64,000 nucleotides of DNA from Ferrovibrio sp046297895 (GCF_046297895.1 NZ_JBKBHC010000005.1:62001-126000), one strand, 5' to 3'; counted from the first letter of the stretch, positions 33,805 to 45,125 are shown. Notes: generated by a model from the sequence alone, not told the origin. Program-made: numbers and translations.

Positions 33805-33894
33805 TCATGGACCATATCCGGTTCTTGGCATCGCGGCATCGGACTGGTCGCTTCTGCGCTGCAATGATGCGCCGGTCTTGCTGGTCTCTGTCAT
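33805..33894 (-). pseudogene. short ORF, possible 5' gene remnant
   Basis: 29 codons from ATG 33894 (GGGAGCGG upstream), starting MTETSKTGASLQRR and ending TGYGP. It has a good ribosome-binding site but is not recognised, and it stops just before the katG fragment. It could be the first codons of a gene destroyed when the island arrived, or chance. The rest of 33594-33972 holds nothing else I can support. Confidence 0.25.
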
Positions 33895-33972
33895 GTCGCC
33901 GCTCCCGCAAATGTCATCCGGTCCCAGAATCGGCGATGTAGCGCGGCAGGCCCGGGGTGCTAGGCTGTTGCG

Positions 33973-35175
33973 GTGACCGACTCCAGCCCGCCTTCGCCCC
34001 CCGTATCGGCAAAATACGCCATCGCCCTGATCGTGGTGGCCGAGTTTCTCGGCACCACGCTCTGGTTTTCCTCCAATGCCGCCGCCTTCGAGTTGCAGGC
34101 TCTGCTGTCGTTGTCGGCGCGCGATATCGGCTGGCTCACCAATGCCGTGCAGGCCGGCTTCATCGCCGGCACGCTGGCCATGGCGCTGAGCGGCCTGGCC
34201 GACCGCTTTGCCGCCAGCCGCATCGTGTTTGCCTGCTGTGTGCTGGGCGCCATCGCCAATGCCGCCTTCCTGCTGGTGTGGCAGAGTTATGCCGCCGCCC
34301 TGGCCCTGCGCTTCATCGTCGGTCTGGCTCTTGCCGGCATCTATCCGCTGGGCATGAAGCTGGTGATCGGCTGGACCAAAGGGGCGGCCGGCGGCACGCT
34401 GGCCTTGCTGGTGGGCATGCTCACGCTCGGCACGGCGTTGCCGCATGGCATTCGAGGATTAGGCGCGGGCGTGCCGTGGCAAGCGGCGATGCTGGCGGCT
34501 TCGGCGCTGGCTTTGCTGGGCGGCCTTATGGTGCTGCGGCTGGGCGACGGGCCGCATCTGGCGCGGCCCGCCGTTGCAAGGCGTTTAAGCCCCGGCGCGG
34601 TGCTGAGCGCCTTCCGCATCCCCGATTTCCGCTCGGCCGCTTTGGGCTATTTCGGCCATATGTGGGAGCTCTATGCCTTCTGGACTCTCACGCCCTTCCT
34701 GATCCTGCTGGCTGCGCCGGGGCTGGCGCCGGCGGATGTCTCGCGCCTCAGTTTTGCCGTGATCGGCGCCGGCACGCTGGGCTGCATCCTCGGCGGTGTG
34801 GTCAGCGCACGCTGGGGCAGCGCGCGGGTGGCGGCTTTGGCGCTGGCCACATCGGGTGCGCTGTGCGTGGCCTATCCGTTTCTGGCGGCGAGCGCCGCGC
34901 CGGCGCTGCTGCTGGTGTTGCTGGTGGTCTGGGGCGTGGCGGTGGTGGCGGACTCGCCGCAATTCTCCGCGCTCTCGGGCCGCGCCTGTCCGCCCGAGGC
35001 CGTGGGCAGCGCGCTGGCGATCCAGAATGCCATCGGCTTCGCCATCACGCTGGCCGCCATCGCACTCGCCACGCATATGCTGCCCGCCATGGGCGCGTCG
35101 GTGGTGTGGCTGCTGGCGCCGGGGCCCGTGCTGGGGCTGGTCGGCCTGTGGCGGCTGGTACGCCAGAAAGCGTAA
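33973..35175 (+). CDS. MFS transporter
   Basis: 400 aa, GTG start, twelve predicted membrane segments. The MFS loop 2-3 signature is GLADRFAASR, with an opposite-half counterpart at GGVVSARWGSARVA. The N-terminal VAEFLGTTLWFSSNAA and GIYPLGMKLVIGW segments resemble the cyanate/nitroimidazole-type subgroup, but the substrate is not predictable. Convergent with katG, with the katG terminator between them. The gene returns to GC-rich codon usage after the island. Confidence 0.88.
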   Translation: MTDSSPPSPPVSAKYAIALIVVAEFLGTTLWFSSNAAAFELQALLSLSARDIGWLTNAVQAGFIAGTLAMALSGLADRFAASRIVFACCVLGAIANAAFLLVWQSYAAALALRFIVGLALAGIYPLGMKLVIGWTKGAAGGTLALLVGMLTLGTALPHGIRGLGAGVPWQAAMLAASALALLGGLMVLRLGDGPHLARPAVARRLSPGAVLSAFRIPDFRSAALGYFGHMWELYAFWTLTPFLILLAAPGLAPADVSRLSFAVIGAGTLGCILGGVVSARWGSARVAALALATSGALCVAYPFLAASAAPALLLVLLVVWGVAVVADSPQFSALSGRACPPEAVGSALAIQNAIGFAITLAAIALATHMLPAMGASVVWLLAPGPVLGLVGLWRLVRQKA

Positions 35176-35188
35176 GGCGGGGGCCTAT

Positions 35189-35222
35189 AAAAATCCCCGG
35201 CAGCTTTGGCGGCCGCCGGGGA
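35189..35222 (-). terminator. intrinsic terminator of katG
   Basis: On the minus strand the stem TCCCCGGC/GCCGGGGA is followed by TTTTT (AAAAA at 35189-35193 on plus), 19 nt after the katG stop. Confidence 0.85.
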
Positions 35223-35240
35223 GGGTGGTTTGGCCTTCAG

Positions 35241-37400
<2,160 letters not shown>

Positions 37401-37495
37401 GGACGTCTCTCCTGTCTTCGGTTGTCCGGCCGGCGGGTTGCCGAGCGGACGTGACGGGAACCACGATACGCCCGGGCTGTTTCGGGGGGAAATTG

Positions 37496-37529
37496 ATTAT
37501 TATCGTAATTATGATCGATTAATCCGATC
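37496..37529. promoter_or_regulatory. AT-rich dyads between katG and regulator gene
   Basis: In a GC-rich gap of about 200 bp, ATTATTATCGTAATTAT (37496-37512) is an imperfect dyad, directly followed by GATCGATTAATCCGATC (37513-37529), which contains the perfect palindrome GATTAATC. The location fits an operator for katG and/or the divergent regulator. I cannot assign it to OxyR, Fur or the XRE protein. Confidence 0.45.
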
Positions 37530-37596
37530 AAATGGAAGGCCGACGCTTACCTCAGAAGTCATTGCCGGGCCTGCGGCGGGGGCCTAGCGTGAGGTC

Positions 37597-38442
37597 ATGA
37601 ACCAGATGACCCGCCCTGTTTCGTCCGGTTTTCCGGGCCTGCTCAAGCATTGGCGCGGCCTGCGCCGGTTGAGCCAGCTTGGGCTGGCCACCGAGGCCGG
37701 CATCTCGGCGCGGCATCTGTGTTTCCTCGAAACCGGGCGTTCGGCGCCCAGCCGCGAGATGGTGGTGCTGCTGGCGCGCGTGCTGGGCCTGCCGCTGGCC
37801 GAGCAGAATGCCCTGCTGGTGGCCGCCGGCTTCGCGCCGATTTATGCCGCGCGCGACCTCGGCGCGCCCGAACTGGCGCCGGCGCGCCAGGCGCTCGACA
37901 TCATGCTGGCACATCAGGAGCCGTATCCGGCCCTGGTGCTGGACGAAAGCTGGGGCGTGCGGCTGCGCAATGCGGCCGCCGCGCGGCTGTTCGGCGCGCT
38001 GCGGCCGCTCTACGACATGCCGCCGGAGCTGGCCGTGAACGCGCTGCATTCGCTGTGCCATCCCGGCGGCATGCGGCGCTTCATGCTGGGCGGCGAGGAT
38101 TTCATCGCCGCCTTCCTGCAGATGCTGCAGCGCGAGGCGAATATTGGCCTGAATGCCGCCGCCGCCGGGCTGCGCGCCGACCTGCTGGCCTATCCGGGCA
38201 TTCCCGAGCTGATCGGCGCCGGGGATGCGGCGGCACAGGCGGGGGCGGGTCCGATGGCCGTGCTGCGCCTGCGCGTGGGCGTGAACGAGGTCGCCTTTTT
38301 CGTCACGCTCACGCAGTTCGCCATGCCGCGCGACGTGACGCTGCAGCAGGTGAAGATCGAGTTCTTCTTCCCCGCCGACGAGGCCACGACGCGCTGGGCG
38401 CAACGCCTGGCCGCCGATCCTGAACGCTCGGTGTTCGACTAG
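37597..38442 (+). CDS. XRE-type regulator with MmyB-like ligand domain
   Basis: 281 aa. N-terminal Cro/C1 helix-turn-helix at about residues 15-70 (LSQLGLATEAGISARHLCFLETGRSAPS in parts), then an MmyB-like domain (about 100-265) with LVLDESWGVRLRNAAAARLFG and a C-terminal beta region ending in VKIEFFFPADE. Such proteins bind small hydrophobic ligands and regulate a neighbouring gene. Its divergent position next to katG suggests katG as a candidate target, but this is inference. Confidence 0.87.
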   Translation: MNQMTRPVSSGFPGLLKHWRGLRRLSQLGLATEAGISARHLCFLETGRSAPSREMVVLLARVLGLPLAEQNALLVAAGFAPIYAARDLGAPELAPARQALDIMLAHQEPYPALVLDESWGVRLRNAAAARLFGALRPLYDMPPELAVNALHSLCHPGGMRRFMLGGEDFIAAFLQMLQREANIGLNAAAAGLRADLLAYPGIPELIGAGDAAAQAGAGPMAVLRLRVGVNEVAFFVTLTQFAMPRDVTLQQVKIEFFFPADEATTRWAQRLAADPERSVFD

Positions 38443-38522
38443 GCGCGCACTTACATCGCGCGTAATTGCCGGCGCGACAGCCAAAGGGGCAGGGTGGCGC
38501 ATCGTCAACCAGGGGAAGCCCC

Positions 38523-38990
38523 ATGCGCCACAATCCGATGCCTGCGCTGCGCGCGCTGAATGCCAAGTTCATCCACAACTTCGTCACCAATGACGTGAAG
38601 GCGCACAGCGCCATCATCCACGAGCGCTTCGTCTGCATCATGCCCGACGGGCGCCCGATGGGCCGGAAGGAGTATCTCGACTACTGGGCGACGGGTTTCG
38701 ATCCGAACGTGATCGTCTACTGGGATTACCGCGACGAACAGATCAGCATATTCGGCGATACCGCGCTGGTGCGCGCGGTGACCAAATACGTGCGCATCCG
38801 CGACGGCCAGGAGGTGGCCGGCATGACCGCCTATACCGACACGTATTTCCTCGATGGTGGCTTGTGGAGCTGCGTGCAGGCGCAGATGACCCCGTTGCAG
38901 CCCGCCTATTATCCGCCCGACGACACCATCGTGCGGCAGTACCGGCATGGCAGGCTGGTGAGCGACGAGGCGGCGCGCGGCGCGGCTTGA
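38523..38990 (+). CDS. NTF2-like (SnoaL/DUF4440-type) protein
   Basis: 155 aa from ATG 38523 with AGGGGAAG upstream. Single NTF2-like cone fold: helix ALRALNAKFIHNFVTNDVKA, MPDGRPMGRKEYLDYWATG, then strands EQISIFGDTALVRAVTKYV and VAGMTAYTDTYFLDGGLWSCVQAQMTP in pieces. Members are small hydrolases, isomerases or ligand binders; no catalytic pair can be assigned confidently. Eighty bases after the XRE regulator on the same strand. Confidence 0.75.
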   Translation: MRHNPMPALRALNAKFIHNFVTNDVKAHSAIIHERFVCIMPDGRPMGRKEYLDYWATGFDPNVIVYWDYRDEQISIFGDTALVRAVTKYVRIRDGQEVAGMTAYTDTYFLDGGLWSCVQAQMTPLQPAYYPPDDTIVRQYRHGRLVSDEAARGAA

Positions 38991-39008
38991 AGACTCCCCC
39001 GGGAGGGG

Positions 39009-39104
39009 CGGGGCCGGATAGCCATGCGCGAACCGGGCGTCGCCGGGAAGACCCTTCCCCCGGCGGCGGCAACGGCTGCCCTGAAGCCACCCGGTCCGGC
39101 CCCG
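39009..39104. other. structured intergenic stem (long-range hairpin with nested hairpin)
   Basis: CGGGGCCGGA at 39009-39018 pairs perfectly with TCCGGCCCCG at 39095-39104. Inside it, CGCCGGG and CCCGGCG form a second hairpin around 39040-39066. It occupies the convergent gap between the NTF2-like and kinase genes and is followed on plus by GTTTCTCTT. It could be an extended terminator or a small structured RNA; it matches no RNA family I recognise. Confidence 0.4.
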
Positions 39105-39125
39105 TTTCTCTTGGAGAGAGTCCCG

Positions 39126-40952
39126 TCAGGCCACCGATTGCGTCGACTGTTCCAGCAGGGCCCGGGCCTCGGGGCTACGGGCGGGGCAGTATAGCGAGAC
39201 CGACAGGCCGGCCTCCGGCCGGTTGACGATCTTCAGGTCGCCGCCGAGCATGCGGGCGAGGCGATGAGCGATGGTCAGGCCAAGCCCGACACCGCCTGCG
39301 CTGCGCGCCTGGGCGCTAGCGGCCTGGTAGAAGGCCTCGGTCACATGCATCAGGTGCTGCGCGGCGATGCCAGGGCCGGTATCGGTGACCTCGACGCAGA
39401 AATCGGCATCCTCGATGGCAACGCGTACGCCGATGCGGCCGCCGCGTGGCGTGAACTTGATCGCATTGGAAATCAGGTTCAGGCAGATCTGATGCAAGGC
39501 ACGCGGATCGGACATCACAGGCGGCAGGCCTTCGGCCAGATCGACCTCGATCTTCTGCTCCATATGGCGGGCCTTCGGCTCGAGGAGGCGCAGGATGTTG
39601 GCCACTTCGACGGTCAGGTTGGTCGGCCCCAGCTTGACGCTAAGGCCGCCGGTGTCGATGGCCGAGTTGGTCAGTACGTCCTCGACCAGCGCCATGAGAT
39701 GCATGGCGCTGCTGTGGATATCGTTGATGTATTCCGTCTCGCGATCGCCGAAACTGCGATTCTGCGCGCGACGCAACTGCATCAGCTCGGTAAAGCCGAT
39801 GATGGCGTTCAGCGGCGTACGCAACTCGTGGCTCATCACCGCGAGGAAGTTCGACTTGGCGATGCTGGCGGCCTGGGCCTGGTCGCGGGCTTCCGACAGT
39901 TCGGCCTGGCTGACGCGGAATTTCTCGATGGCGCGGGCGAAGCGGCCGAATTCGTCCCGGCGATCCTGCATCGGCACCATGATCGCCGTGCCCTCGGCGA
40001 TGGCGGTGGTGGTGGCGATCAGCCGGTCGATCCGGCGCAGGATCGGCCGGGTGCCGGCCGTTACGGCGAGGCCGGTCAGCAGCAGCACCGCAAGCGTACC
40101 AAGCAGCAGAAACTGGATCTCCCGGTCAAAGGTTTTTTCAAGGGCGGTGGTATCGATATCGATCTGCACCGCGCCGATGGTGCGACCGTCAAAACTGGTC
40201 AGCGGAGCCATGGTGGAAACGAAATGGTTTTCCCCGGTCTGGCTGCGCCGAACTGGCGGGGGCTGGCCGTTCGCCAGTTGCATGATCTGGGAGTCCGAAA
40301 ATGCCGCAGCCGTTGTCTTGGCCGACTTGGCGATCGGCAGCGGTTGTCCGTCCTTGATGAAGTAGACGCTGTAGGAGGTGCCCGGTTTCTCGAAATCCTG
40401 CAGGAACGCATCGTTGAGAAAGGAGCCGACCTCCAGCGCGCCAAGATGCCGGCCATCCGCGGTAATGACGGGTGTGGCACCACGAATGGGTATGCCGTTG
40501 ACCCCGACCTCTATCCCGCGCCGTGGTTTCAGGTCGTCATTAACCTCCCGTATCATGGGGCGTATCGCGCTGAGGTCGTCGTCATATTGCGACGGTGCGT
40601 GCAGGCGAACCAGCGTGGTGGTGTTCGCACGATGAAGATGCAGGTTGGTTATGCCAAAATCGCGCAAATGGCTGTAGGCTTCGCCCAGCTCGGCCAGCAG
40701 GCCAGGCCGATCGCCAGCGATAAAATGCTCTTGAATGATAGGCAGGCGGGCAAGCGTGGTGGCCAGTGTCTGATTGGCAATGGCTTGCGTGCTGACGGCA
40801 TTATCGAGGTGGATGCGGGCGCGCTCGGCCAGATCGTCTTCCTGAATGCGGATCATATAGCGCATCGCACCAAGCCCGATGCCGCCGATCAGCAGTACCG
40901 AGACGACCGCTATGCTCAAGGCTATGAGGTTCAGCCGTCCGCCGATACTCAT
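39126..40952 (-). CDS. sensor histidine kinase with periplasmic Cache domain
   Basis: 608 aa from ATG 40952 (a TTG 21 bases earlier is possible). Membrane helix at about 8-35, a periplasmic double-Cache-like domain to about residue 285, a second helix (LLLGTLAVLLLTGLAVTAG), HAMP, HisKA with phospho-acceptor His in AVMSHELRTPLNAIIGF, and a HATPase with NLISNAIKFTPRGG, DTGPGI and GGVGLGLTIAHRLA. It should autophosphorylate in response to an extracellular ligand. No response regulator gene adjoins it, so it is an orphan kinase here. Confidence 0.9.
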   Translation of the reverse strand: MSIGGRLNLIALSIAVVSVLLIGGIGLGAMRYMIRIQEDDLAERARIHLDNAVSTQAIANQTLATTLARLPIIQEHFIAGDRPGLLAELGEAYSHLRDFGITNLHLHRANTTTLVRLHAPSQYDDDLSAIRPMIREVNDDLKPRRGIEVGVNGIPIRGATPVITADGRHLGALEVGSFLNDAFLQDFEKPGTSYSVYFIKDGQPLPIAKSAKTTAAAFSDSQIMQLANGQPPPVRRSQTGENHFVSTMAPLTSFDGRTIGAVQIDIDTTALEKTFDREIQFLLLGTLAVLLLTGLAVTAGTRPILRRIDRLIATTTAIAEGTAIMVPMQDRRDEFGRFARAIEKFRVSQAELSEARDQAQAASIAKSNFLAVMSHELRTPLNAIIGFTELMQLRRAQNRSFGDRETEYINDIHSSAMHLMALVEDVLTNSAIDTGGLSVKLGPTNLTVEVANILRLLEPKARHMEQKIEVDLAEGLPPVMSDPRALHQICLNLISNAIKFTPRGGRIGVRVAIEDADFCVEVTDTGPGIAAQHLMHVTEAFYQAASAQARSAGGVGLGLTIAHRLARMLGGDLKIVNRPEAGLSVSLYCPARSPEARALLEQSTQSVA

Positions 40953-41154
40953 GATTGCCGCGTGTTTCCTCAACCCCTGGTTCTAAGAAGTCGTCCGGTG
41001 CAGCCTGTTTGGCAAGGCCAGATCTTTCACGTTATCGGAAAAAATTCGTTCGATATCTGGTAAGTCTGAGCTGCGATGCCATTGCTTTCCGACCGTACCG
41101 GCAGAAAGCTGTTGTTGCGAAAAGCGAGTTCTTCCCCTAATCATTGGTGTGCAT

Positions 41155-41832
41155 ATGATTATCGTTCACCACCTTAACAATTCCCGTTCCCAGCGCGTGC
41201 TCTGGCTGCTGGAGGAGCTGGGCCTGCCCTATACGGTGAAGCGCTACGAGCGCGACCCGGCCACCATGCGCGCGCCGGCCGAATTGCAGAAGGTGCACCC
41301 GCTGGGCAAGTCGCCGGTGATCGAGGATAACGGCCACGTCTATGCCGAGACCGGCGCGATCATCGAATACCTGCTTGATACCTACGACGCCGGCCACCGC
41401 CTGTCGCCGCCGCGCAGCGCTGCGGCCCGCGGCGCCTATACCTACTGGCTGCATTACGCCGAAGGCTCGGCCATGCCGCTGCTGCTGCTGAAGCTGGTAT
41501 TCATGCGCATGCCCAAGGGCGTGCCGGCTTTGCTGCGGCCTCTGGTGGGCAAGATCGCGGCCAAGGCACAGCAGACCGTGACCGATCCGCAGCTGAAAAC
41601 CCACATGGAATACTGGGCCGATGCGCTCAGCAAGGGCGGCGGCTGGTTCGCCGGCGGCAATTTCACGGCCGCCGACATCATGATGAGCTTTCCGCTGGAA
41701 GCGGCGGCCAGCCGCATCGGCCTCGACCGGCCAGAATACCGCCCGATCCAGGATTTCCTCGCCCGCATCCATGCCCGCCCGGCCTATCACCGCGCGCTGG
41801 AGCAGGGCGGGCCCTACGAACTTCTGAAATAG
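41155..41832 (+). CDS. glutathione S-transferase
   Basis: 225 aa from ATG 41155 (GTG 41149 is an alternative). Thioredoxin-like N-terminal domain with VHHLNNSRSQRVLWLLEELGLPY, the Ser/Asn pair near residue 10 as activating candidate, cis-Pro in GKSPVIED and ETGAIIEYL for glutathione binding. The all-helical C-terminal domain has FTAADIMMSFPLEA. Conjugates or reduces electrophiles with glutathione in the cytosol. Stands alone between the kinase and recQ. Confidence 0.9.
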   Translation: MIIVHHLNNSRSQRVLWLLEELGLPYTVKRYERDPATMRAPAELQKVHPLGKSPVIEDNGHVYAETGAIIEYLLDTYDAGHRLSPPRSAAARGAYTYWLHYAEGSAMPLLLLKLVFMRMPKGVPALLRPLVGKIAAKAQQTVTDPQLKTHMEYWADALSKGGGWFAGGNFTAADIMMSFPLEAAASRIGLDRPEYRPIQDFLARIHARPAYHRALEQGGPYELLK

Positions 41833-41898
41833 GCATAGGCTGCCGAAACGGGTGCGCACCCCTTGCCGCGAATCGGCGGCAGGGCGTAGCTCTGGGCG

Positions 41899-43749
41899 GT
41901 GACCGTTCCATCCTCCCTCGACGCGGCCGAGGCCGCCCTGCACAGCGTCTTCGGTTTCGAGCGTTTCCGCGCCGGCCAGGCCGAGATCGTGCAGGCGTTG
42001 CTCAACGACGAGGACGTGCTGGCGGTGATGCCGACCGGCAGCGGCAAATCGCTGTGCTATCAATTGCCGGCGATCCTGCGCGGCGGGCTGACCGTGGTGG
42101 TGTCGCCGCTGATAGCGCTGATGCGCGACCAGGTGCGCCAGTTGCAGGGGTTCGGCGTCAACGCCGGCAGCCTGAATTCGGCCATGGACGAGGCCGAGCG
42201 TCAGCGCGTGCTGCGCGGGCTGCGCGACGGTTCGCTGCGATTGCTGTATGTGGCGCCCGAGCGGCTGGTGCGCGACGACACCGTGGCGCTGCTGCGCAAT
42301 GCCGGTGCGTCGCTGCTGGCCATCGACGAGGCGCATTGCGTGTCGCAATGGGGCCATGATTTCCGCCCGGAATATCTGGCGCTGGGCGGCATCCGCGCCG
42401 AGCTGGGCCATATCCCGACCATCGCGCTGACCGCGACCGCCGACGCGCCCACACGCGCCGACATCGTGGCCAAGCTGTTCGGCACCGAACGGCGGCCGCG
42501 CGAATTCATCCGCAGCTTCGACCGACCCAACCTGCATCTGATGATGCAGCCGAAATCCAGCGCGAAGAAGCAGATCGGCGATTTCATCGCCGCAAGGCGT
42601 GGCTTAAGCGGCATCGTCTACTGCGCTTCGCGCAAACGCACCGAGGAACTCGCCGCCGGCCTGCAGGCCATGGGGCATGACGCCATCGCCTATCATGCCG
42701 GCATGGAGCCGCGTGCCCGCGATGCCGCACAAGACCGTTTCCTGGCCGAGGACGGCGTGGTGATGGTGGCGACGGTGGCGTTTGGCATGGGCATCGACAA
42801 GCCCGACGTGCGGTATGTGTGCCATGCCGACCTGCCGCGCAACGTGGAAGCCTATTACCAGGAGATCGGACGCGCTGGCCGCGACGGCCTGCCGGCCGAG
42901 ACTCTGACGCTCTATGGCCTCGACGACATGCGCCTGCGGCGCCTGCAGATCGAGGAGGGCGAAACATCCGACGAGCGCAAACGCATCGAGCGCCAGCGCT
43001 TCAATGCGCTGATCGCGCTGTGCGAAAGCCCGCGCTGCCGCCGGCAGACATTGCTGGCCTATTTCGGCGAGGAGAGCGAGCCCTGCGGCAATTGCGACCT
43101 GTGCCAGGACGGCGTGGCGCGGTTCGATGGCACGGTGGAGGCGCAGAAGGCGATGTCGGCCATCGCGCGCACCGGCCAGCGTTTCGGTACCGAACACATC
43201 GTGCAGATCCTGCTGGGCAATACGACCGATGCCATCCTGCGCCATGAGCATGACCGGCTGCCCACCTTTGGCGTGGGCCGCGATCGCGATGCCAATGCCT
43301 GGCGTTCGATCCTGCGCCAGATCTATGGTGCGGGCTTGATCGACCTGGATATTGCCGGCTACGGCGGCTGGTTCATCACCGATGCCGGCCGCGCCGTGCT
43401 GAAAGGCCAGCAGCGGGTGGAACTGCGCAGCGAAAGCCTGCAGGCCGGCAAACGCAGCGCGACGAAGGCGCGGTCTTCGGCGGCCGAGATCGCGCTGTCA
43501 GGCCCCGATCAGGTGCTGCTGTCGGCGCTGAAAGACCTGCGCCGGCGGTATGCCAGCGACTTGCAGCAGCCGGCCTATGTGATCTTTTCCGACCGCACGC
43601 TGATCGAACTGGCCGTAAAGCGGCCGCGCACGCTGTGGCGCATGAGCGACATCCACGGCATCGGCCAGGCCAAGCTGGAGCGTTTCGGCCAGGCCTTCCT
43701 CGACGTGGTGCTGGCCCACGAGGAACCGGCCGGTGCGGCGGCGGACTAG
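41899..43749 (+). CDS. recQ: ATP-dependent DNA helicase RecQ
   Basis: 616 aa, GTG start. A 3'-5' helicase in recombination and fork repair. Walker A MPTGSGKSLCYQLP (TGSGKS 46-51), DEAH box 143-146 followed by CVSQWGHDFRPEY, motif VI QEIGRAGRDG, a zinc-binding region with cysteines in ALCESPRC and CGNCDLC, RQC winged helix, and C-terminal HRDC (YVIFSDRTLIELAVKRP). Its TAG stop shares CTAG with the convergent xthA stop. Confidence 0.95.
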   Translation: MTVPSSLDAAEAALHSVFGFERFRAGQAEIVQALLNDEDVLAVMPTGSGKSLCYQLPAILRGGLTVVVSPLIALMRDQVRQLQGFGVNAGSLNSAMDEAERQRVLRGLRDGSLRLLYVAPERLVRDDTVALLRNAGASLLAIDEAHCVSQWGHDFRPEYLALGGIRAELGHIPTIALTATADAPTRADIVAKLFGTERRPREFIRSFDRPNLHLMMQPKSSAKKQIGDFIAARRGLSGIVYCASRKRTEELAAGLQAMGHDAIAYHAGMEPRARDAAQDRFLAEDGVVMVATVAFGMGIDKPDVRYVCHADLPRNVEAYYQEIGRAGRDGLPAETLTLYGLDDMRLRRLQIEEGETSDERKRIERQRFNALIALCESPRCRRQTLLAYFGEESEPCGNCDLCQDGVARFDGTVEAQKAMSAIARTGQRFGTEHIVQILLGNTTDAILRHEHDRLPTFGVGRDRDANAWRSILRQIYGAGLIDLDIAGYGGWFITDAGRAVLKGQQRVELRSESLQAGKRSATKARSSAAEIALSGPDQVLLSALKDLRRRYASDLQQPAYVIFSDRTLIELAVKRPRTLWRMSDIHGIGQAKLERFGQAFLDVVLAHEEPAGAAAD

Positions 43750-44513
43750 GCGATTTCGCAGATCACCGGTGTGTGGTCAGAAGCCTTTTCCCGGCCGCGC
43801 GGTTCGCGGTCGATCTCGCAGCTCACCAGCCGGTCGGCCAGTTGCGGCGAGAGCAGGAAATGGTCGATACGCAGGCCGTTATTCTTCGGCCAGCAGCCGG
43901 CCTGATAATCCCAGAAGCTGTAGTCCACCTCGCGTGGATGCAGCGCGCGCCAGGCCTCGGTCAGGCCCAGATTGAGCAGGCGGCGCCAAGCCCGGCGGCT
44001 GTCGGGCGCACAAAGCGCATCCTCGGCGAAACCGACGGGATCGAACACGTCCACATCGGTGGGGCAGATGTTGAAATCGCCGGCCATCAGAAAAGGGGTC
44101 TCGGCCGCCAGCAGAGCTGCGGCGCGCTGATGCAGGCGCTCCATCCAGCGCAGCTTGTAATCGTATTTCTCGCCCGGGCGCGGATTGCCGTTGGGAAGGT
44201 AGAGGCCGCAGATTGTCATGCCGGCGATGTCGGCTTCGATGTAGCGCGCCTGTTCGTCGGCATCCTCGCCATCCAGGCGGATGCGCACGGCATCGGGCTT
44301 TTGAAGACTCAGGAGCGCGACGCCGTTATAGCTTTTCTGCCCATGGGTATGGACCTGATACCCGAGGCTCTCGAATTCCAGGCGCGGGAAGTCGGCGTCC
44401 TGGCATTTGATTTCCTGCAGCAGCAGTACGTCGGGTTTGGCTGCCCGCGTCCAGTCGGTGACGTTGGCCAGGCGGGCCTTGATCGAGTTGACGTTCCAGG
44501 TGGCGATTCTCAT
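43746..44513 (-). CDS. xthA: exodeoxyribonuclease III
   Basis: 255 aa. Mg-dependent AP endonuclease and 3'-5' exonuclease in base-excision repair. Signature blocks: TWNVNSIKARL, LLQEIKCQDADFP with the metal Glu, GLYLPNG, GDFNICPTDVDVFDP, YSFWDYQ, and C-terminal LRIDHFLLS...SDHTPV with the catalytic His. Convergent with recQ (4-nt overlap of stop regions) and next to an isochorismatase-fold gene on the same strand. Confidence 0.94.
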   Translation of the reverse strand: MRIATWNVNSIKARLANVTDWTRAAKPDVLLLQEIKCQDADFPRLEFESLGYQVHTHGQKSYNGVALLSLQKPDAVRIRLDGEDADEQARYIEADIAGMTICGLYLPNGNPRPGEKYDYKLRWMERLHQRAAALLAAETPFLMAGDFNICPTDVDVFDPVGFAEDALCAPDSRRAWRRLLNLGLTEAWRALHPREVDYSFWDYQAGCWPKNNGLRIDHFLLSPQLADRLVSCEIDREPRGREKASDHTPVICEIA

Positions 44514-44533
44514 GGCCGCAGCTTAGCCGATTG

Positions 44534-45109
44534 TCAGGCTTTTGCGACCGCCTCCAGAAGGTCGGACGCCTTCACCACGGTGCAGTATTCGCCATCCAGG
44601 TTGGCCAGCGACATGGCATGCACCTCCTCGGCGCTGCGCAGCACGCCGCGCCAGTCGCGCCGGGCGAAGGTGAAGCAGGCATCCTCGGCCAGGAGCGTGC
44701 GGAACCCGAGGTTGCCGGCCATTCTGACCGTGGCCTCGACCGAGTTGTTGGTGACGACGCCGGCGATCGCCAGGGTGTCGATCCCGGCCTGACGCAGGCG
44801 ATCTTCCAGCCCGGTGCCAATGAAGGCGCTGTTGGTGCGCTTTGGAATCACGGTCTCGCCGGCCAGCGGCGCCACGGCCGGCTTGAAATCGTTGCCCGGC
44901 TGGCCTGGCCGGTAGGCAGAGTCGGGCAGGACGGAATCATGCCGGACATGGAAGACCGGCCGTGCGGTTTTGCGCCATGCCGCCAGAAGGGCGGCAACGG
45001 TGTCTTCGGCGTCCGGGTTGTTACGGGGGCCCTCGGCGGCGTGATAGGGCGCATCGATGGCCAACTGCAGGTCGATCACCAGCAGGGCCGCGTTCGGCGG
45101 CAGGGTTAT
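44534..45109 (-). CDS. isochorismatase-fold cysteine-hydrolase family protein, catalytic Cys replaced, start uncertain
   Basis: About 191 aa. Catalytic Asp is in ALLVIDLQ and Lys in VIPKRTNSAF, but the Cys position reads TNNSVEATVRMAGNLGF, i.e. Ser, so ordinary thiol hydrolysis is unlikely. No ATG, GTG or TTG lies ahead of the first beta strand: the natural start position carries ATA (45107-45109, ITLPPNAALL), ATT at 45122-45124 is further upstream, and GTG 45079 would remove the catalytic Asp region's strand. It begins 17 nt after the erpA stop on the same strand, so coupling to erpA is likely. Substrate unknown. Confidence 0.75.
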   Translation of the reverse strand: MTLPPNAALLVIDLQLAIDAPYHAAEGPRNNPDAEDTVAALLAAWRKTARPVFHVRHDSVLPDSAYRPGQPGNDFKPAVAPLAGETVIPKRTNSAFIGTGLEDRLRQAGIDTLAIAGVVTNNSVEATVRMAGNLGFRTLLAEDACFTFARRDWRGVLRSAEEVHAMSLANLDGEYCTVVKASDLLEAVAKA

Positions 45110-45125
45110 GCCGCGCCGGGAAATG

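Noticed and set aside
38991..39125. Riboswitch or SRP RNA in the structured gap
   Set aside because: It lacks the conserved SRP loop motif and the core motifs of riboswitch classes I know, and it lies between two gene ends rather than in a leader.
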